A DNA stretch of 28,562 nucleotides from an uncultured Prevotella sp. Its GTDB lineage: Bacteria > Bacteroidota > Bacteroidia > Bacteroidales > Bacteroidaceae. Within the stretch, counting starts at the first letter, position 1. Each line of letters opens with the position of its first letter. This document shows positions 1-8,133 of the stretch, in pieces. Position numbers and translations under genes: made by a program. The DNA is taken from assembly GCF_900549175.1 (NCBI RefSeq), contig NZ_URNN01000025.1:1-28562 (forward strand), given 5' to 3'. The notes under the pieces are model-generated. The model had not been told where the DNA came from, ran no database searches, and saw nothing but the letters and a program-made list of their open reading frames with translations.

Positions 1-320
1 TAAACGCAAAGACGCGGAGGCGCAAAGTTTTTTTCAGGAACACAGAGGCACAGAGGCACAGAGGGTTGTATTTAAACGCAAAGACGCGGAGGCGCAAAGT
101 TTTTTTCAGGAACACAGAGGCACAGAGACACAGAGGGTTGTATTTAAACGCAAAGACGCGGAGGCGCAGAGTTTTTTTTCAGGAACACAGAGGCGCAGAG
201 GCACAGAGGTCCGCCCCTGCGGTTGGTTCCGTTGCAAACATTTCCGCCAGCGTAAGCCTCTGTGTCTCTGTGCCTCTGTGTTCCTGAAAAATCTCTGCGC
301 CTTTGCGCCTTTGCGTTAAA
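1..320. repeat. 72-bp direct repeats plus an inverted copy
   Basis: Three near-identical units begin at 1, 73 and 145 (period 72 bp). Each starts TAAACGCAAAGACGCGGAGG, continues through a T-run and a CAGGAACACAGAGGC core, and has CACAGAGG words. The third unit (about 145-209) is followed by a roughly 45-nt spacer and then its imperfect reverse complement at 256-320, so 145-320 could fold into a hairpin with arms of about 60 bp. The first unit starts at the window edge, so the array may continue upstream. Short frames across it (for example 66-287) only translate the repeat and are not genes. No transposase is adjacent. The element is seen directly; its origin is unknown. Confidence 0.9.
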
Positions 321-370
321 AAGCAATCTCCGTGCCATGAAAAATGAATCCTTTATGCCGGTATTGGCTT

Positions 371-443
371 TAACTCCTCAGCGACCGCAGGGAGCGATAA
401 CTCCTTTAACTCCTTTAACTCCTAAAGATAACTCCTTTAACTT
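371..443. repeat. Iterated TTAACTCC-word repeat
   Basis: The words TAACTCC and TTTAACTCC recur five times, together with a module reading AGCGACCGCAGGGAGCGATA. The same module recurs almost unchanged at 14327-14346, and the same words build the arms of the hairpin at 12808-12929. This is therefore one member of a dispersed intergenic family. The rest of 321-522 shows no gene, only the promoter box listed next. Confidence 0.8.
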
Positions 444-486
444 CCAAAAAGATAACGAAACATGTCGGAATATGGAAAATTTTCCG

Positions 487-494
487 TAACTTTG
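487..494 (+). promoter_or_regulatory. Candidate -7 promoter box for the phoH operon
   Basis: TAACTTTG matches the Bacteroidetes sigma -7 consensus TAnnTTTG and lies 28 nt before the phoH start codon. I see no clear TTTG -33 element about 20 nt upstream, so the call rests on one box and on its position ahead of a five-gene operon. Confidence 0.55.
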
Positions 495-522
495 CATACG
501 AATATAAAAAACAGTAAACACA

Positions 523-1500
523 TTGATAGAGAAGCATATCGTATTGGAAGACATCGACCCCGTGGTGTTCTACGGGGTGAACAATGCCAATCTGCAGATG
601 ATAAAGGCACTTTACCCCAAGCTTAGGATTGTGGCGCGCGACAACGTGATACGCATACTGGGCGACGAGGAGCAGATGTGCGCCATGGAGGAGAGCACGG
701 AGAAGATGCGCCGGCACATCATGAAGTTCAACACGCTGAAGGAGGAGGACATACTGAGCATAGTGAAGGGCGAGCGCACCAACGACGAGTATCCCGACGG
801 CGTGGTGGTGTACAACATATCGGGGCGCCCCATCCGGGCACGCGGCGAGAACCAGAAGAAGCTGGTAGACGCATACGGGGCCAACGACATGATATTCGCC
901 GTGGGGCCGGCCGGAACGGGAAAGACATACCTGAGCATAGCCCTGGCCGTGAAGGCGCTGAAGGAGAAGAAGATAAGGAAGATAATACTCAGCCGCCCCG
1001 CGGTGGAGGCGGGCGAGAAGCTCGGTTTCCTGCCCGGCGACATGAAGGACAAGATAGACCCCTACCTGCAGCCGCTCTACGACGCCCTGGAAGACATGCT
1101 GCCGGCGGTGAAGCTGCAGGACATGATGGACAAGCACGTCATACAGATAGCCCCCCTGGCCTTCATGCGCGGACGCACGCTGAGCGACGCCGCCGTAATA
1201 CTGGACGAGGCGCAGAACACCACACCGGCGCAGATACGCATGTTCCTCACGCGCATGGGGTGGAACACGAAGATGATAATCACCGGCGACATGACGCAGA
1301 TAGACCTGCCGCGCGAGCAGAAGAGCGGGCTGGTGGAGGCCCTCAACATACTCGACGGCATAGAGGGCATAGGCGTGGTGAGGCTGACCAAGAAGGACAT
1401 CGTGCGCCACAAGCTCGTCACGCGGATTGTCAACGCCTACGAGGCTTTCGACAAGGCGGCCGGACGGCGGGAGGCCGGCGGCAGGGAGACCAAGGAATAA
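523..1500 (+). CDS. phoH: PhoH-family P-loop ATPase
   Basis: A PhoH-like (YbeZ-type) cytoplasmic ATPase of 325 residues, the usual length. Walker A is GPAGTGKT at residues 128-135 and Walker B is AVILDEAQN at about 224-232. The N-terminal 100 residues form the small domain typical of YbeZ/PhoH-like proteins, which in other bacteria associate with RNA processing and ribosome maturation; the exact role here is inferred. The start is TTG at 523; there is no in-frame ATG before the conserved N-terminus (IEKHIVLEDIDPVVFYGVN), so the rare start appears genuine. The C-terminal tail is rich in Arg, Gly and Glu. It is the first gene of an operon and is followed by purC after 30 nt. Confidence 0.93.
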   Translation: MIEKHIVLEDIDPVVFYGVNNANLQMIKALYPKLRIVARDNVIRILGDEEQMCAMEESTEKMRRHIMKFNTLKEEDILSIVKGERTNDEYPDGVVVYNISGRPIRARGENQKKLVDAYGANDMIFAVGPAGTGKTYLSIALAVKALKEKKIRKIILSRPAVEAGEKLGFLPGDMKDKIDPYLQPLYDALEDMLPAVKLQDMMDKHVIQIAPLAFMRGRTLSDAAVILDEAQNTTPAQIRMFLTRMGWNTKMIITGDMTQIDLPREQKSGLVEALNILDGIEGIGVVRLTKKDIVRHKLVTRIVNAYEAFDKAAGRREAGGRETKE

Positions 1501-1530
1501 GGAATGAAGATTTAAAACAGTATAACAACA

Positions 1531-2481
1531 ATGAAAGCATTGACAAGAACCGACTTCAATTTCGAAGGACAGAAGAGCGTGTACCACGGAAAGGTGCGCG
1601 ACGTGTACAACATCAACGACGACCTGATGGTGATGGTGGCTACCGACAGAATTTCGGCTTTTGACGTTATTCTGCCAAAGGGCATCCCCTTCAAGGGACA
1701 GGTGCTGAACCAGATAGCGGCGAAATTCCTCGACGCCACCGCCGACATCTGCCCAAACTGGAAGGTGGCCACACCCGACCCGATGGTGACCGTGGGACTG
1801 AAGTGCGAGGGATTCCGCGTTGAGATGATCATACGCTCCATCCTCACCGGCTCGGCATGGCGCGAATACCAGAAGGGATGCCGCGAGATTTGCGGCGTGA
1901 GGCTGCCCGAGGGAATGAAGGAGAACGAGCGCTTTCCCGAACCCATAATCACCCCGACGACGAAGGCCGACGAGGGTCACGACCTGAACATATCGAAAGA
2001 GGAGATAATACGTCAGGGCATCGTCAGCGCCGAAGACTATGAGGTGATGGAGGACTACACGAGAAAACTCTTCAAGCGCGGTCAGGAAATAGCAGCGCGC
2101 CAGGGACTTATACTCGTAGACACGAAGTACGAGTTCGGCAAGCGCGACGGCCGTGTGTACCTCATCGACGAGATACACACGCCCGACTCGAGCCGCTACT
2201 TCTATGCCGAGGGCTACGAGGAGAAGCTGGCCAAGGGCGAGCCGCAGAAGCAGCTGTCGAAAGAGTTTGTGCGCCAGTGGCTCATAGAGCACGACTTCAT
2301 GAACGAGCCGGGACAGACCATGCCCGAGATAACCGACGAATACGCCGAAAGCGTGAGCGACCGCTATATCGAACTCTACGAGCACATCACGGGCGAGAAG
2401 TTTGACAAGGCTGCCGAAGACGGCGACATAGCCGCACGCATAGAGAGAAACGTAAGCGCCTGTCTGGCAGGCAGAAAGTAA
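1531..2481 (+). CDS. purC: SAICAR synthase
   Basis: Phosphoribosylaminoimidazole-succinocarboxamide synthase, which joins CAIR and aspartate using ATP in de novo purine synthesis in the cytoplasm. The 316-residue protein shows the family landmarks: GKVRDVYNI at 20-28, ATDRISAFDVILPKGIPFKG at about 37-56, LVDTKYEFG in the middle, and DEIHTPDSSRY further on, which covers the SAICAR synthetase signature. The length fits the longer bacterial and yeast-like form rather than the short form of about 240 residues. The ATG at 1531 follows phoH by 30 nt with no terminator, so they are probably cotranscribed. A second purine gene, purM, closes the same operon. Confidence 0.96.
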   Translation: MKALTRTDFNFEGQKSVYHGKVRDVYNINDDLMVMVATDRISAFDVILPKGIPFKGQVLNQIAAKFLDATADICPNWKVATPDPMVTVGLKCEGFRVEMIIRSILTGSAWREYQKGCREICGVRLPEGMKENERFPEPIITPTTKADEGHDLNISKEEIIRQGIVSAEDYEVMEDYTRKLFKRGQEIAARQGLILVDTKYEFGKRDGRVYLIDEIHTPDSSRYFYAEGYEEKLAKGEPQKQLSKEFVRQWLIEHDFMNEPGQTMPEITDEYAESVSDRYIELYEHITGEKFDKAAEDGDIAARIERNVSACLAGRK

Positions 2482-2516
2482 TAACTCGGTGCGGTAAAGC
2501 CATAACCCTCTCTGAC

Positions 2517-3251
2517 ATGTACGGACAGGAGAAGATAAAGCCATACGGGCAGGACACGGAAAAGGGCACGCAGGTGGAGCGCATGTTCGACAACATAGCG
2601 CCCACCTACGACACCCTCAACCACCGCCTGTCGTGGAACATCGACAAGGGATGGCGGCGCAAGGCCATAGCACGGCTCGCACCCTACGCCCCGAAGACCG
2701 TGCTCGACATAGCCACGGGCACGGGCGACTTCGCCATCATGACGGCCGAAATGCTGCATCCGCAGAAGGTGACGGGCGCAGACATCAGCACGGGCATGAT
2801 GGAGATAGGGCGGCGGAAGGTGGAGCGGCGCCGTCTGCAGGACACGGTGACATTCGCCCGCGAAGACTGCATGAACCTGTCGTTCGCCGACAACACGTTC
2901 GACGCCGTGACGGCCGCCTTCGGCATACGCAACTTCCAGGACCTCGACCGCGGGCTGAAGGAGATGCACCGCGTGCTGCGTCCCGGAGGGCATCTGTGCA
3001 TCATCGAGCTGACCACCCCCGTGAGGTTCCCCATGAAGCAGCTTTTCGGCATCTATTCGCACACCATACTGCCCGTCTACGGCCGGATAATATCAGGCGA
3101 CGCAAGTGCCTACAGCTATCTCATAGCCACCATCGAGGCTTTCCCGCAGGGTGAGCGGATGGTGGAGATACTGAAAAACGCGGGCTTTGCCGGCGCGGGC
3201 TTCAAACGCCTCACGTTCGGTATCTGCACGATGTATTTCGCTACAAAATAG
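2517..3251 (+). CDS. menG: Demethylmenaquinone methyltransferase
   Basis: A class I SAM-dependent methyltransferase of the UbiE/MenG family (244 residues). It carries out the last step of menaquinone synthesis, methylating demethylmenaquinone. The UbiE signature YDTLNHRLSWNIDKGWRR is at about 31-48 and SAM motif I VLDIATGTGD at 62-71; FGIRNFQD and MHRVLRPGG later are also typical. Bacteroidales use menaquinone, so MenG (also named ubiE) is the better label. It begins 35 nt after purC and is followed by aroE after 29 nt. The two pathways are connected, since chorismate from the shikimate route is the menaquinone precursor. Confidence 0.94.
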   Translation: MYGQEKIKPYGQDTEKGTQVERMFDNIAPTYDTLNHRLSWNIDKGWRRKAIARLAPYAPKTVLDIATGTGDFAIMTAEMLHPQKVTGADISTGMMEIGRRKVERRRLQDTVTFAREDCMNLSFADNTFDAVTAAFGIRNFQDLDRGLKEMHRVLRPGGHLCIIELTTPVRFPMKQLFGIYSHTILPVYGRIISGDASAYSYLIATIEAFPQGERMVEILKNAGFAGAGFKRLTFGICTMYFATK

Positions 3252-3280
3252 AACAGACTATATACTATATATATAATATA

Positions 3281-4027
3281 ATGGACACATACGGTTTAAT
3301 AGGCTATCCTCTCGGACATTCTTTCTCCATAAGTTATTTCAACCAGAAGTTTGCCGACGAAAACATTGACGCGAAGTACGAGAACTTCGAGATTGCCAGC
3401 ATCGACTCGCTGCTCGAGGTGATAGACACGCATCCCAACCTGCGCGGACTGAACGTGACGATACCATACAAGCAGAAGATAATACCATTTCTCGACACGC
3501 TCAGCCCCGAGGCCACGGCCATAGGGGCGGTGAACGTGGTGAAGGTGACGCACGAGGGCGGCAAGGTGACGCTGAAGGGCTACAACTCCGACGTGATAGG
3601 CTTCACGCAGAGCATAGAGCCGATGCTCGAGAAGGTGCACCGCAAGGCACTCATACTGGGCACGGGCGGAGCCTCGAAGGCTGTAGGCTACGGCCTGAAG
3701 GCGCTCGGCCTGGAGACGGTGTGCGTGAGCAGGTTCAGGCGGCCGGGCACCATCCAGTACGGCGACATAACGCCCGAGGTGGTGAGGGAGTACAACGTGA
3801 TAGTGAACTGCACCCCCTGCGGCATGTACCCCAACGTAGACGAGTGCCCGCAGCTGCCTTACGAGGCCATGGACAACCGTACGATTCTCTACGACCTCAT
3901 CTACAATCCCGACAACACGCTGTTCATGAAGAAGGGCGCGGCACACGGGGCCAATACGAAGAACGGTCTCGAGATGCTGCTGCTGCAGGCTTTCGCAAGC
4001 TGGGAGTTCTGGAACGGCAAAGAGTGA
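3281..4027 (+). CDS. aroE: Shikimate dehydrogenase
   Basis: Reduces 3-dehydroshikimate to shikimate with NADPH in the aromatic pathway. The 248-residue protein has the substrate-binding N-terminus (GYPLGHSFS at 8-16), NVTIPYK with catalytic Lys64, YNSDVIGF with Asp104, the nucleotide-binding loop GTGGASKAV at 127-135, and NCTPCGM. It is slightly shorter than the E. coli enzyme (272 residues), as is common in Bacteroidetes. The preceding 29 nt are a run of TATA-like sequence, which may hold a weak internal promoter but has no TAnnTTTG box. It lies between menG and purM on the same strand with short gaps. Confidence 0.95.
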   Translation: MDTYGLIGYPLGHSFSISYFNQKFADENIDAKYENFEIASIDSLLEVIDTHPNLRGLNVTIPYKQKIIPFLDTLSPEATAIGAVNVVKVTHEGGKVTLKGYNSDVIGFTQSIEPMLEKVHRKALILGTGGASKAVGYGLKALGLETVCVSRFRRPGTIQYGDITPEVVREYNVIVNCTPCGMYPNVDECPQLPYEAMDNRTILYDLIYNPDNTLFMKKGAAHGANTKNGLEMLLLQAFASWEFWNGKE

Positions 4028-4046
4028 ACATAAACAAACAAAACAA

Positions 4047-5204
<1,158 letters not shown>

Positions 5205-5213
<9 letters not shown>

Positions 5214-5272
5214 CGGCGGCCACGTTTAGATATTGGTGGCGCCACGTCAGAATATTGGCGGCGGCCACGCGG
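5205..5272. repeat. Three imperfect copies of a 21-24 bp word
   Basis: The word (A)ATATTGrCGGCGGCCACG occurs at about 5205-5228, 5229-5249 and 5250-5272. The first copy contains the last codons and stop of purM. A degraded relative (GATATTGGCGGGGACGCC) lies near 7032-7050. The remaining sequence up to the tRNA promoter shows no gene. Confidence 0.6.
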
Positions 5273-5350
5273 CTGTGTCAGAGAGGGTGTATAGTAGAAA
5301 GATTTAATCGAAAGATTTTGCCCGGCGGGGATAAAAAAAGGTACCGAATA

Positions 5351-5382
5351 TTTGCAGATATGGCAAAATATTCGTACCTTTG
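5351..5382 (+). promoter_or_regulatory. Promoter of tRNA-Arg
   Basis: TTTG at 5351-5354 and TACCTTTG at 5375-5382 are separated by exactly 20 nt, a full match to the Bacteroidetes -33/-7 consensus. The -7 box ends 13 nt before the tRNA. Confidence 0.8.
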
Positions 5383-5395
5383 CACCCGATTTGAT

Positions 5396-5470
5396 GGTTC
5401 CGTAGCTCAGTTGGATTAGAGCAACGCCCTTCTAAGGCGTGGGTCTAGGGTTCGAATCCCTACGGAATCA
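5396..5470 (+). tRNA. tRNA-Arg (anticodon UCU)
   Basis: A 75-nt cloverleaf. The acceptor arms GGTTCCG and CGGAATC pair with one G-U. The D arm is GCTC/GAGC, the anticodon stem ACGCC/GGCGT has loop CTTCTAA (anticodon TCT, reads AGA/AGG), and the T arm TAGGG/CCCTA has loop TTCGAAT. Base A5470 is the discriminator and CCA is not encoded. It has its own promoter upstream and a hairpin terminator downstream. Confidence 0.96.
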
Positions 5471-5482
5471 CTGAAAAATCTC

Positions 5483-5511
5483 GGGGAATACGTTCGGTAT
5501 TCCCCTTTTTT
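5483..5511 (+). terminator. Rho-independent terminator after tRNA-Arg
   Basis: GGGGAATAC (5483-5491) pairs perfectly with GTATTCCCC (5497-5505) around a 5-nt loop, followed by a T-run. This is a classic intrinsic terminator 12 nt past the tRNA. Confidence 0.92.
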
Positions 5512-5537
5512 GTTGTATATCATGAATGGAAAATATC

Positions 5538-5804
5538 TCAAAACAATTCGGAATGGCTTCCAATCCTAAGTAAATCTATTATTTCCCCATCAATCCAAAT
5601 AAGGAGGAAGTCATCCTCTATATGGCACTCCATGCACCCTTTGTACTGTCCTTTCAGCAAATGCGGCTTGTATTCTTTGGGTATCGGCGTGTCATTGATA
5701 AGCAAATCTGCAATATACTCAAAGGCAGCAACCTTTTTAGGATATTTCAGAATACGTTTGAAGTCTTTTTTGAATTGACTTGTCGGATGCAGTCTCTTTT
5801 TCAC
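5538..5804 (-). CDS. YafQ-like RelE-superfamily mRNA interferase toxin
   Basis: An 88-residue toxin of the YafQ branch of RelE/ParE, ribosome-dependent endoribonucleases. Aligned by eye to E. coli YafQ, the catalytic set is conserved: His48 (in PHLLKG), His61 and Asp65 (in CHIEDD), and His84 and Phe88 in the C-terminal IGSHSELF; these correspond to YafQ His50, His63, Asp67, His87 and Phe91. It is the downstream gene of a two-gene minus-strand operon and overlaps the antitoxin stop by 4 nt (ATGA). The DNA is AT-rich compared with the flanking housekeeping genes, which suggests acquisition. The toxin should be active, because no key residue is missing. Confidence 0.9.
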   Translation of the reverse strand: MKKRLHPTSQFKKDFKRILKYPKKVAAFEYIADLLINDTPIPKEYKPHLLKGQYKGCMECHIEDDFLLIWIDGEIIDLLRIGSHSELF

Positions 5805-6043
5805 TTTCTAAGTTCCTCCATCAGACTTTCTACGTTGTCAAATGTTTCTTTATGCTTTGTCGTGCGTGCTTCCATTATGGCAGCAAGTGTTTCTTCATTT
5901 GCTTCCGAATACAACGCATCCATCAAAGTGCTCTCCACAAAATTGTTCAGGCTTCTGTTCGCTTTCTTTGCTTGTTCCCGTAAGACCTCCAACAGATCTT
6001 CACGCAGCCGGAAAGAAGTTTGCTTTCTTATTATTGCCTCCAT
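5801..6043 (-). CDS. Ribbon-helix-helix antitoxin
   Basis: An 80-residue partner of the YafQ-like toxin. The N-terminus RKQTSFRLREDLLEVLREQAKK has the strand followed by two helices of a ribbon-helix-helix DNA-binding domain, with NRSLNNFVE as the second helix. The charged C-terminal half (about residues 46-80) would wrap the toxin. It is translated first, with the toxin start overlapping its stop. Antitoxins of this class normally repress their own promoter, and a 13-bp palindrome at 6055-6067 next to the -7 box is a reasonable operator. The exact subfamily (DinJ-like or other) is not certain. Confidence 0.85.
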   Translation of the reverse strand: MEAIIRKQTSFRLREDLLEVLREQAKKANRSLNNFVESTLMDALYSEANEETLAAIMEARTTKHKETFDNVESLMEELRK

Positions 6044-6054
6044 ATTGTTATTGT

Positions 6055-6098
6055 ATTATATTATAATGCAAAAGTAATACATTGTGTGGTAAAAACAA
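6055..6098 (-). promoter_or_regulatory. Promoter and candidate operator of the YafQ-type module
   Basis: On the minus strand, TACTTTTG (6076 to 6069) fits the -7 consensus and CTTG at about 6099-6096 gives the TTG core of a -33 box about 19-20 nt away. Just downstream lies the palindrome ATTATA-T-TATAAT (6055-6067), well placed to be bound by the antitoxin. The palindrome is seen; binding is inferred. Confidence 0.6.
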
Positions 6099-6211
6099 GA
6101 TTTTTATTGTTTTTTATTGAAACATCAAATAAAAAATTTCCTCTTTACAACGTTCAACTCATGCAAAAATGATGAAAGGAGGCAGTGTATTGATTATTTT
6201 TCAATATAACA

Positions 6212-6258
6212 TTTGGCTGTTTGGAACAAAAATGTTACCTTTGCATTGTTCATTTAAA
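6212..6258 (+). promoter_or_regulatory. hicA promoter with candidate HicB operator
   Basis: TTTG at 6212-6215, a 20-nt spacer and TACCTTTG at 6236-6243 make a full consensus promoter. Starting 3 nt after the -7 box is TGTTCATTTAAA (6247-6258), which sits inside the wider dyad TTGTT-N7-AACAA (6246-6262). The 12-mer recurs in inverted orientation at 6509-6520 and 6964-6975. Its position over the expected transcription start suits autorepression by HicB. Confidence 0.7.
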
Positions 6259-6269
6259 ACAAGCGTTCT

Positions 6270-6458
6270 ATGAAGTATTCTGAGTTTTACAGGCTGATTG
6301 AACAGCACGGCTGGACAATCAAAGGCGGCAAGGGACATTATAAATATGTACATCCCGACTACCCCTACTTCATACCTGTTGGCAGGCATAAGACGCAAGA
6401 AATTCCAAACGGTACACTTGACGGAATGATGAAAGCCGCAGGATTGAAGAAAAAGTAA
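6270..6458 (+). CDS. hicA: HicA mRNA interferase toxin
   Basis: A 62-residue toxin of the HicA family, a double-stranded-RNA-binding-like fold that cleaves mRNA. The hallmark GKGHYKY carries the expected catalytic His23 (GSHH in many homologues). The PVGRHKTQEIPNGTL stretch and the C-terminal MMKAAGLKKK match the usual vP.H...ei..GTL...l..agl ending. It is transcribed toward hicB and divergently from the YafQ-type pair. As in most hicAB loci the toxin comes first. An 87-nt gap with two possible hairpins separates it from hicB. Confidence 0.92.
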   Translation: MKYSEFYRLIEQHGWTIKGGKGHYKYVHPDYPYFIPVGRHKTQEIPNGTLDGMMKAAGLKKK

Positions 6459-6467
6459 AAAAAGAGC

Positions 6468-6508
6468 TTCACAAGAGGCTTTCCCGTCTCCTTGTGAAAG
6501 GAGGCGGG
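6468..6508 (+). promoter_or_regulatory. Mutually exclusive hairpins between hicA and hicB
   Basis: TTCACAAG (6468-6475) can pair perfectly with CTTGTGAA (6491-6498). Alternatively CCCGTCTCC (6483-6491) can pair with GGAGGCGGG (6500-6508) with one T-G. The two stems share bases, so only one can form. The arrangement resembles an attenuator or a translational switch for hicB; function is inferred. Confidence 0.5.
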
Positions 6509-6545
6509 TTTAAATGAACAAACAAAAAAAGAGAGAATACAGAGA

Positions 6546-6950
6546 ATGAAAAAGATTGTGGCGGTTATAGAGAAGGGAGTTGACGGTGGATACAGCATCT
6601 ATGCAGATGGTGGCATCCCGTTGTTTGCCAATGGCCTTACAGAACAGGAGGCAAGGCATGAGTTTGAAGCGCTTGTGCCGGAACAGGCGGAGTTTGTAAA
6701 AGAGCATACCGGAGTTTTTCCCGATTGGTATGACGGAAGTTTCCAGATAGAATATCGTTATGATATGTCTGCCTTTTTTCTTGCATTTCCATTTATCAAT
6801 GCTTCCGAGTTCGCTAAAAGCATCGGTATAAATCCGTCTTTAATGCGGAAATATAAGAGTGGTCTTGCCAAGGCCAGTGCCGGCAGGAAAGATTTGATAC
6901 AACAAAAGTTTGACGATATGCTAAGCCGTTTGAGCGTTGTGAAATTCTGA
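6546..6950 (+). CDS. hicB: HicB-family antitoxin
   Basis: A 134-residue partner of HicA. Residues 1 to about 60 (KIVAVIEKGVDGGYSIYADG and onward) are the HicB RNase-H-like fold that caps the toxin. The C-terminal part (about 83-128, ASEFAKSIGINPSLMRKYKSG) is a helix-turn-helix of the XRE type and should bind the hicA operator. It is separated from hicA by 87 nt, longer than usual for hicAB, which leaves room for separate control. A hairpin terminator follows 33 nt after the stop. Confidence 0.9.
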   Translation: MKKIVAVIEKGVDGGYSIYADGGIPLFANGLTEQEARHEFEALVPEQAEFVKEHTGVFPDWYDGSFQIEYRYDMSAFFLAFPFINASEFAKSIGINPSLMRKYKSGLAKASAGRKDLIQQKFDDMLSRLSVVKF

Positions 6951-6963
6951 AACGGGTGCTTTT

Positions 6964-6981
6964 TTTAAATGAACATTTAAA
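6964..6981. promoter_or_regulatory. Palindromic third copy of the hicAB 12-mer
   Basis: TTTAAATGAACATTTAAA is an 18-bp perfect palindrome located 13 nt after the hicB stop. It contains the TTTAAATGAACA word found (inverted) over the hicA start site. It may be an accessory operator for HicB. Confidence 0.5.
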
Positions 6982-6983
6982 CG

Positions 6984-7019
6984 ATAGCCCGACACCTTAT
7001 CTTGTTGTCGGGCTATTTT
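6984..7019 (+). terminator. Hairpin terminator after hicB
   Basis: ATAGCCCGACA (6984-6994) pairs perfectly over 11 bp with TGTCGGGCTAT (7006-7016), followed by TTT. The stem is symmetrical enough to work on both strands. From here to 7132 I see no gene. Confidence 0.85.
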
Positions 7020-7132
7020 CATATGGAGGCTGGATATTGGCGGGGACGCCAAGCTCATGATAGATATTGCGCGCTGTCTCATAATTGATAGGTCGCCGTC
7101 CGTGGAGGATGCCTGATAATCGGGCCAACCGT

Positions 7133-7872
7133 CTAAAACCTCAGTTTCACACCTCCCATAGCCGTGAATCCCGGCATTTCATAACCTTCGTTGATGGTGT
7201 ATCTGGTATTTGTTATGTTGTCAAGGGTGGCAAAGACATCAAGCCATGACATGGCTTTGTACGTAAGTTTCATGTTTACAAGAGCGTAGTTTTGGTTCTC
7301 CACACCATCGGCAACATACAGACCGCCCACACCGCGCAGCTCGGCATCGACAGACAGGCGGTGCAGCGGCTACCAGGCCACGCCGAGATAATACTGGTTT
7401 TTGGGTGCCGCCGTAAGTCCGGGGAGCCATACTCGGTCTCGTAGAAGTCGGCCACACTGTGGGAGTAGACTCCGGCGAACTGCGGCTGGCCGTCAACCAT
7501 CATGAGTATGGCGTTGGTAGGTTCGCCGCCCACACCGCGAATCTTGATGCCGCCGGAACCGCCGTTGCTTATTCCGAAACCGAAGATGTTGCGTTCGGTG
7601 ACAAAGAGCCCCGGCACACGTCCGGAAAGGGCCGAGAGCAACTGGGTGCGTCCCGTGGCTTCAAGGCGCCTGCCGTCAACAACACTTACCGTATAGGGTA
7701 GCAGGTTGCGCTCTGTGGCGCTGTTGCTGCCGGTAACCACCACCTCCTCTATATTGTAGACCCGTGAAGAGTCGGATGCAGTCTGCGCCCGGCCTCCGCC
7801 CGCACACGCCATTGCGGCACACAAGGCAATGCCGTATATCCAACCGTTATGTCCCATTGTTTTGTATGTCAT
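7133..7872 (-). pseudogene. TonB-dependent receptor remnant with internal deletion
   Basis: The N-terminal part, read from ATG 7872, gives a signal peptide (GIALCAAMACAGGGRAQ), a TonB-box-like IEEVVVTG and an intact plug domain to HSVADFYETEY. Normally a VERVEVVRGP-type motif follows; instead the sequence jumps at about 7420-7430 straight into the last part of the beta barrel. That part lies in another frame: LTAAPKNQYYLGVAW, then an in-frame amber TAG at 7370-7372, then PLHRLSVDAELRGVGGLYVADG and on to a typical Phe-terminated end (KLRF) at 7133. Most of the barrel is gone, with a frame change at the join and a nonsense codon. Outer-membrane receptor function is lost. The ligand cannot be told. 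Confidence 0.88.
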
Positions 7873-7968
7873 AATGCTTCCTGATTTGTCAGACAGCGTC
7901 TGTCTTTTCATGCAATTCAGATGTCTCTGTCTTGCCTTGCCGTGACACTCCGTCTGAGTTTCATTGTG

Positions 7969-7976
7969 CAAAGATA
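7969..7976 (-). promoter_or_regulatory. -7 box of the TonB receptor pseudogene
   Basis: TATCTTTG on the minus strand is a perfect TAnnTTTG box about 97 nt before the likely ATG at 7872. The -33 region is not a clear TTTG. The promoter thus looks preserved although the gene is dead. Confidence 0.5.
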
Positions 7977-8133
7977 CTGATAAACAGTAAAAACGGCAGT
8001 AAACATCTTTCGGTTTTGCGTACCAATATTACTGTTTGTGGCCGGGAAGGCTCGTTTTTCTTGGCAAAACCTGGCCTGCCGGTACCGTCACACCAGGTCT
8101 TTGACTTTAAGAAAGTCACATTCTGCCGGCGTT

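Noticed and set aside
66..338. Short open frames rich in Arg and repeated words on both strands
   Set aside because: They are translations of the 72-bp repeat units; the peptide repeats itself because the DNA does.
415..2544. 709-residue open frame on the minus strand
   Set aside because: It lies opposite phoH and purC, both with full family motifs, and its translation is low-complexity (runs rich in H, L, V, Y). It is an antisense shadow of GC-rich coding DNA.
5396..7020. tRNA-Arg as an integration (att) site for the toxin-antitoxin island
   Set aside because: I found no second copy of the tRNA 3' end downstream and no integrase gene, so site-specific integration is not supported, although the island may still be acquired.
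7276..7971. An intact small gene of 231 residues
   Set aside because: Its last 40 residues are out-of-frame barrel sequence and its first 33 precede the signal peptide; it is the front part of the broken receptor.
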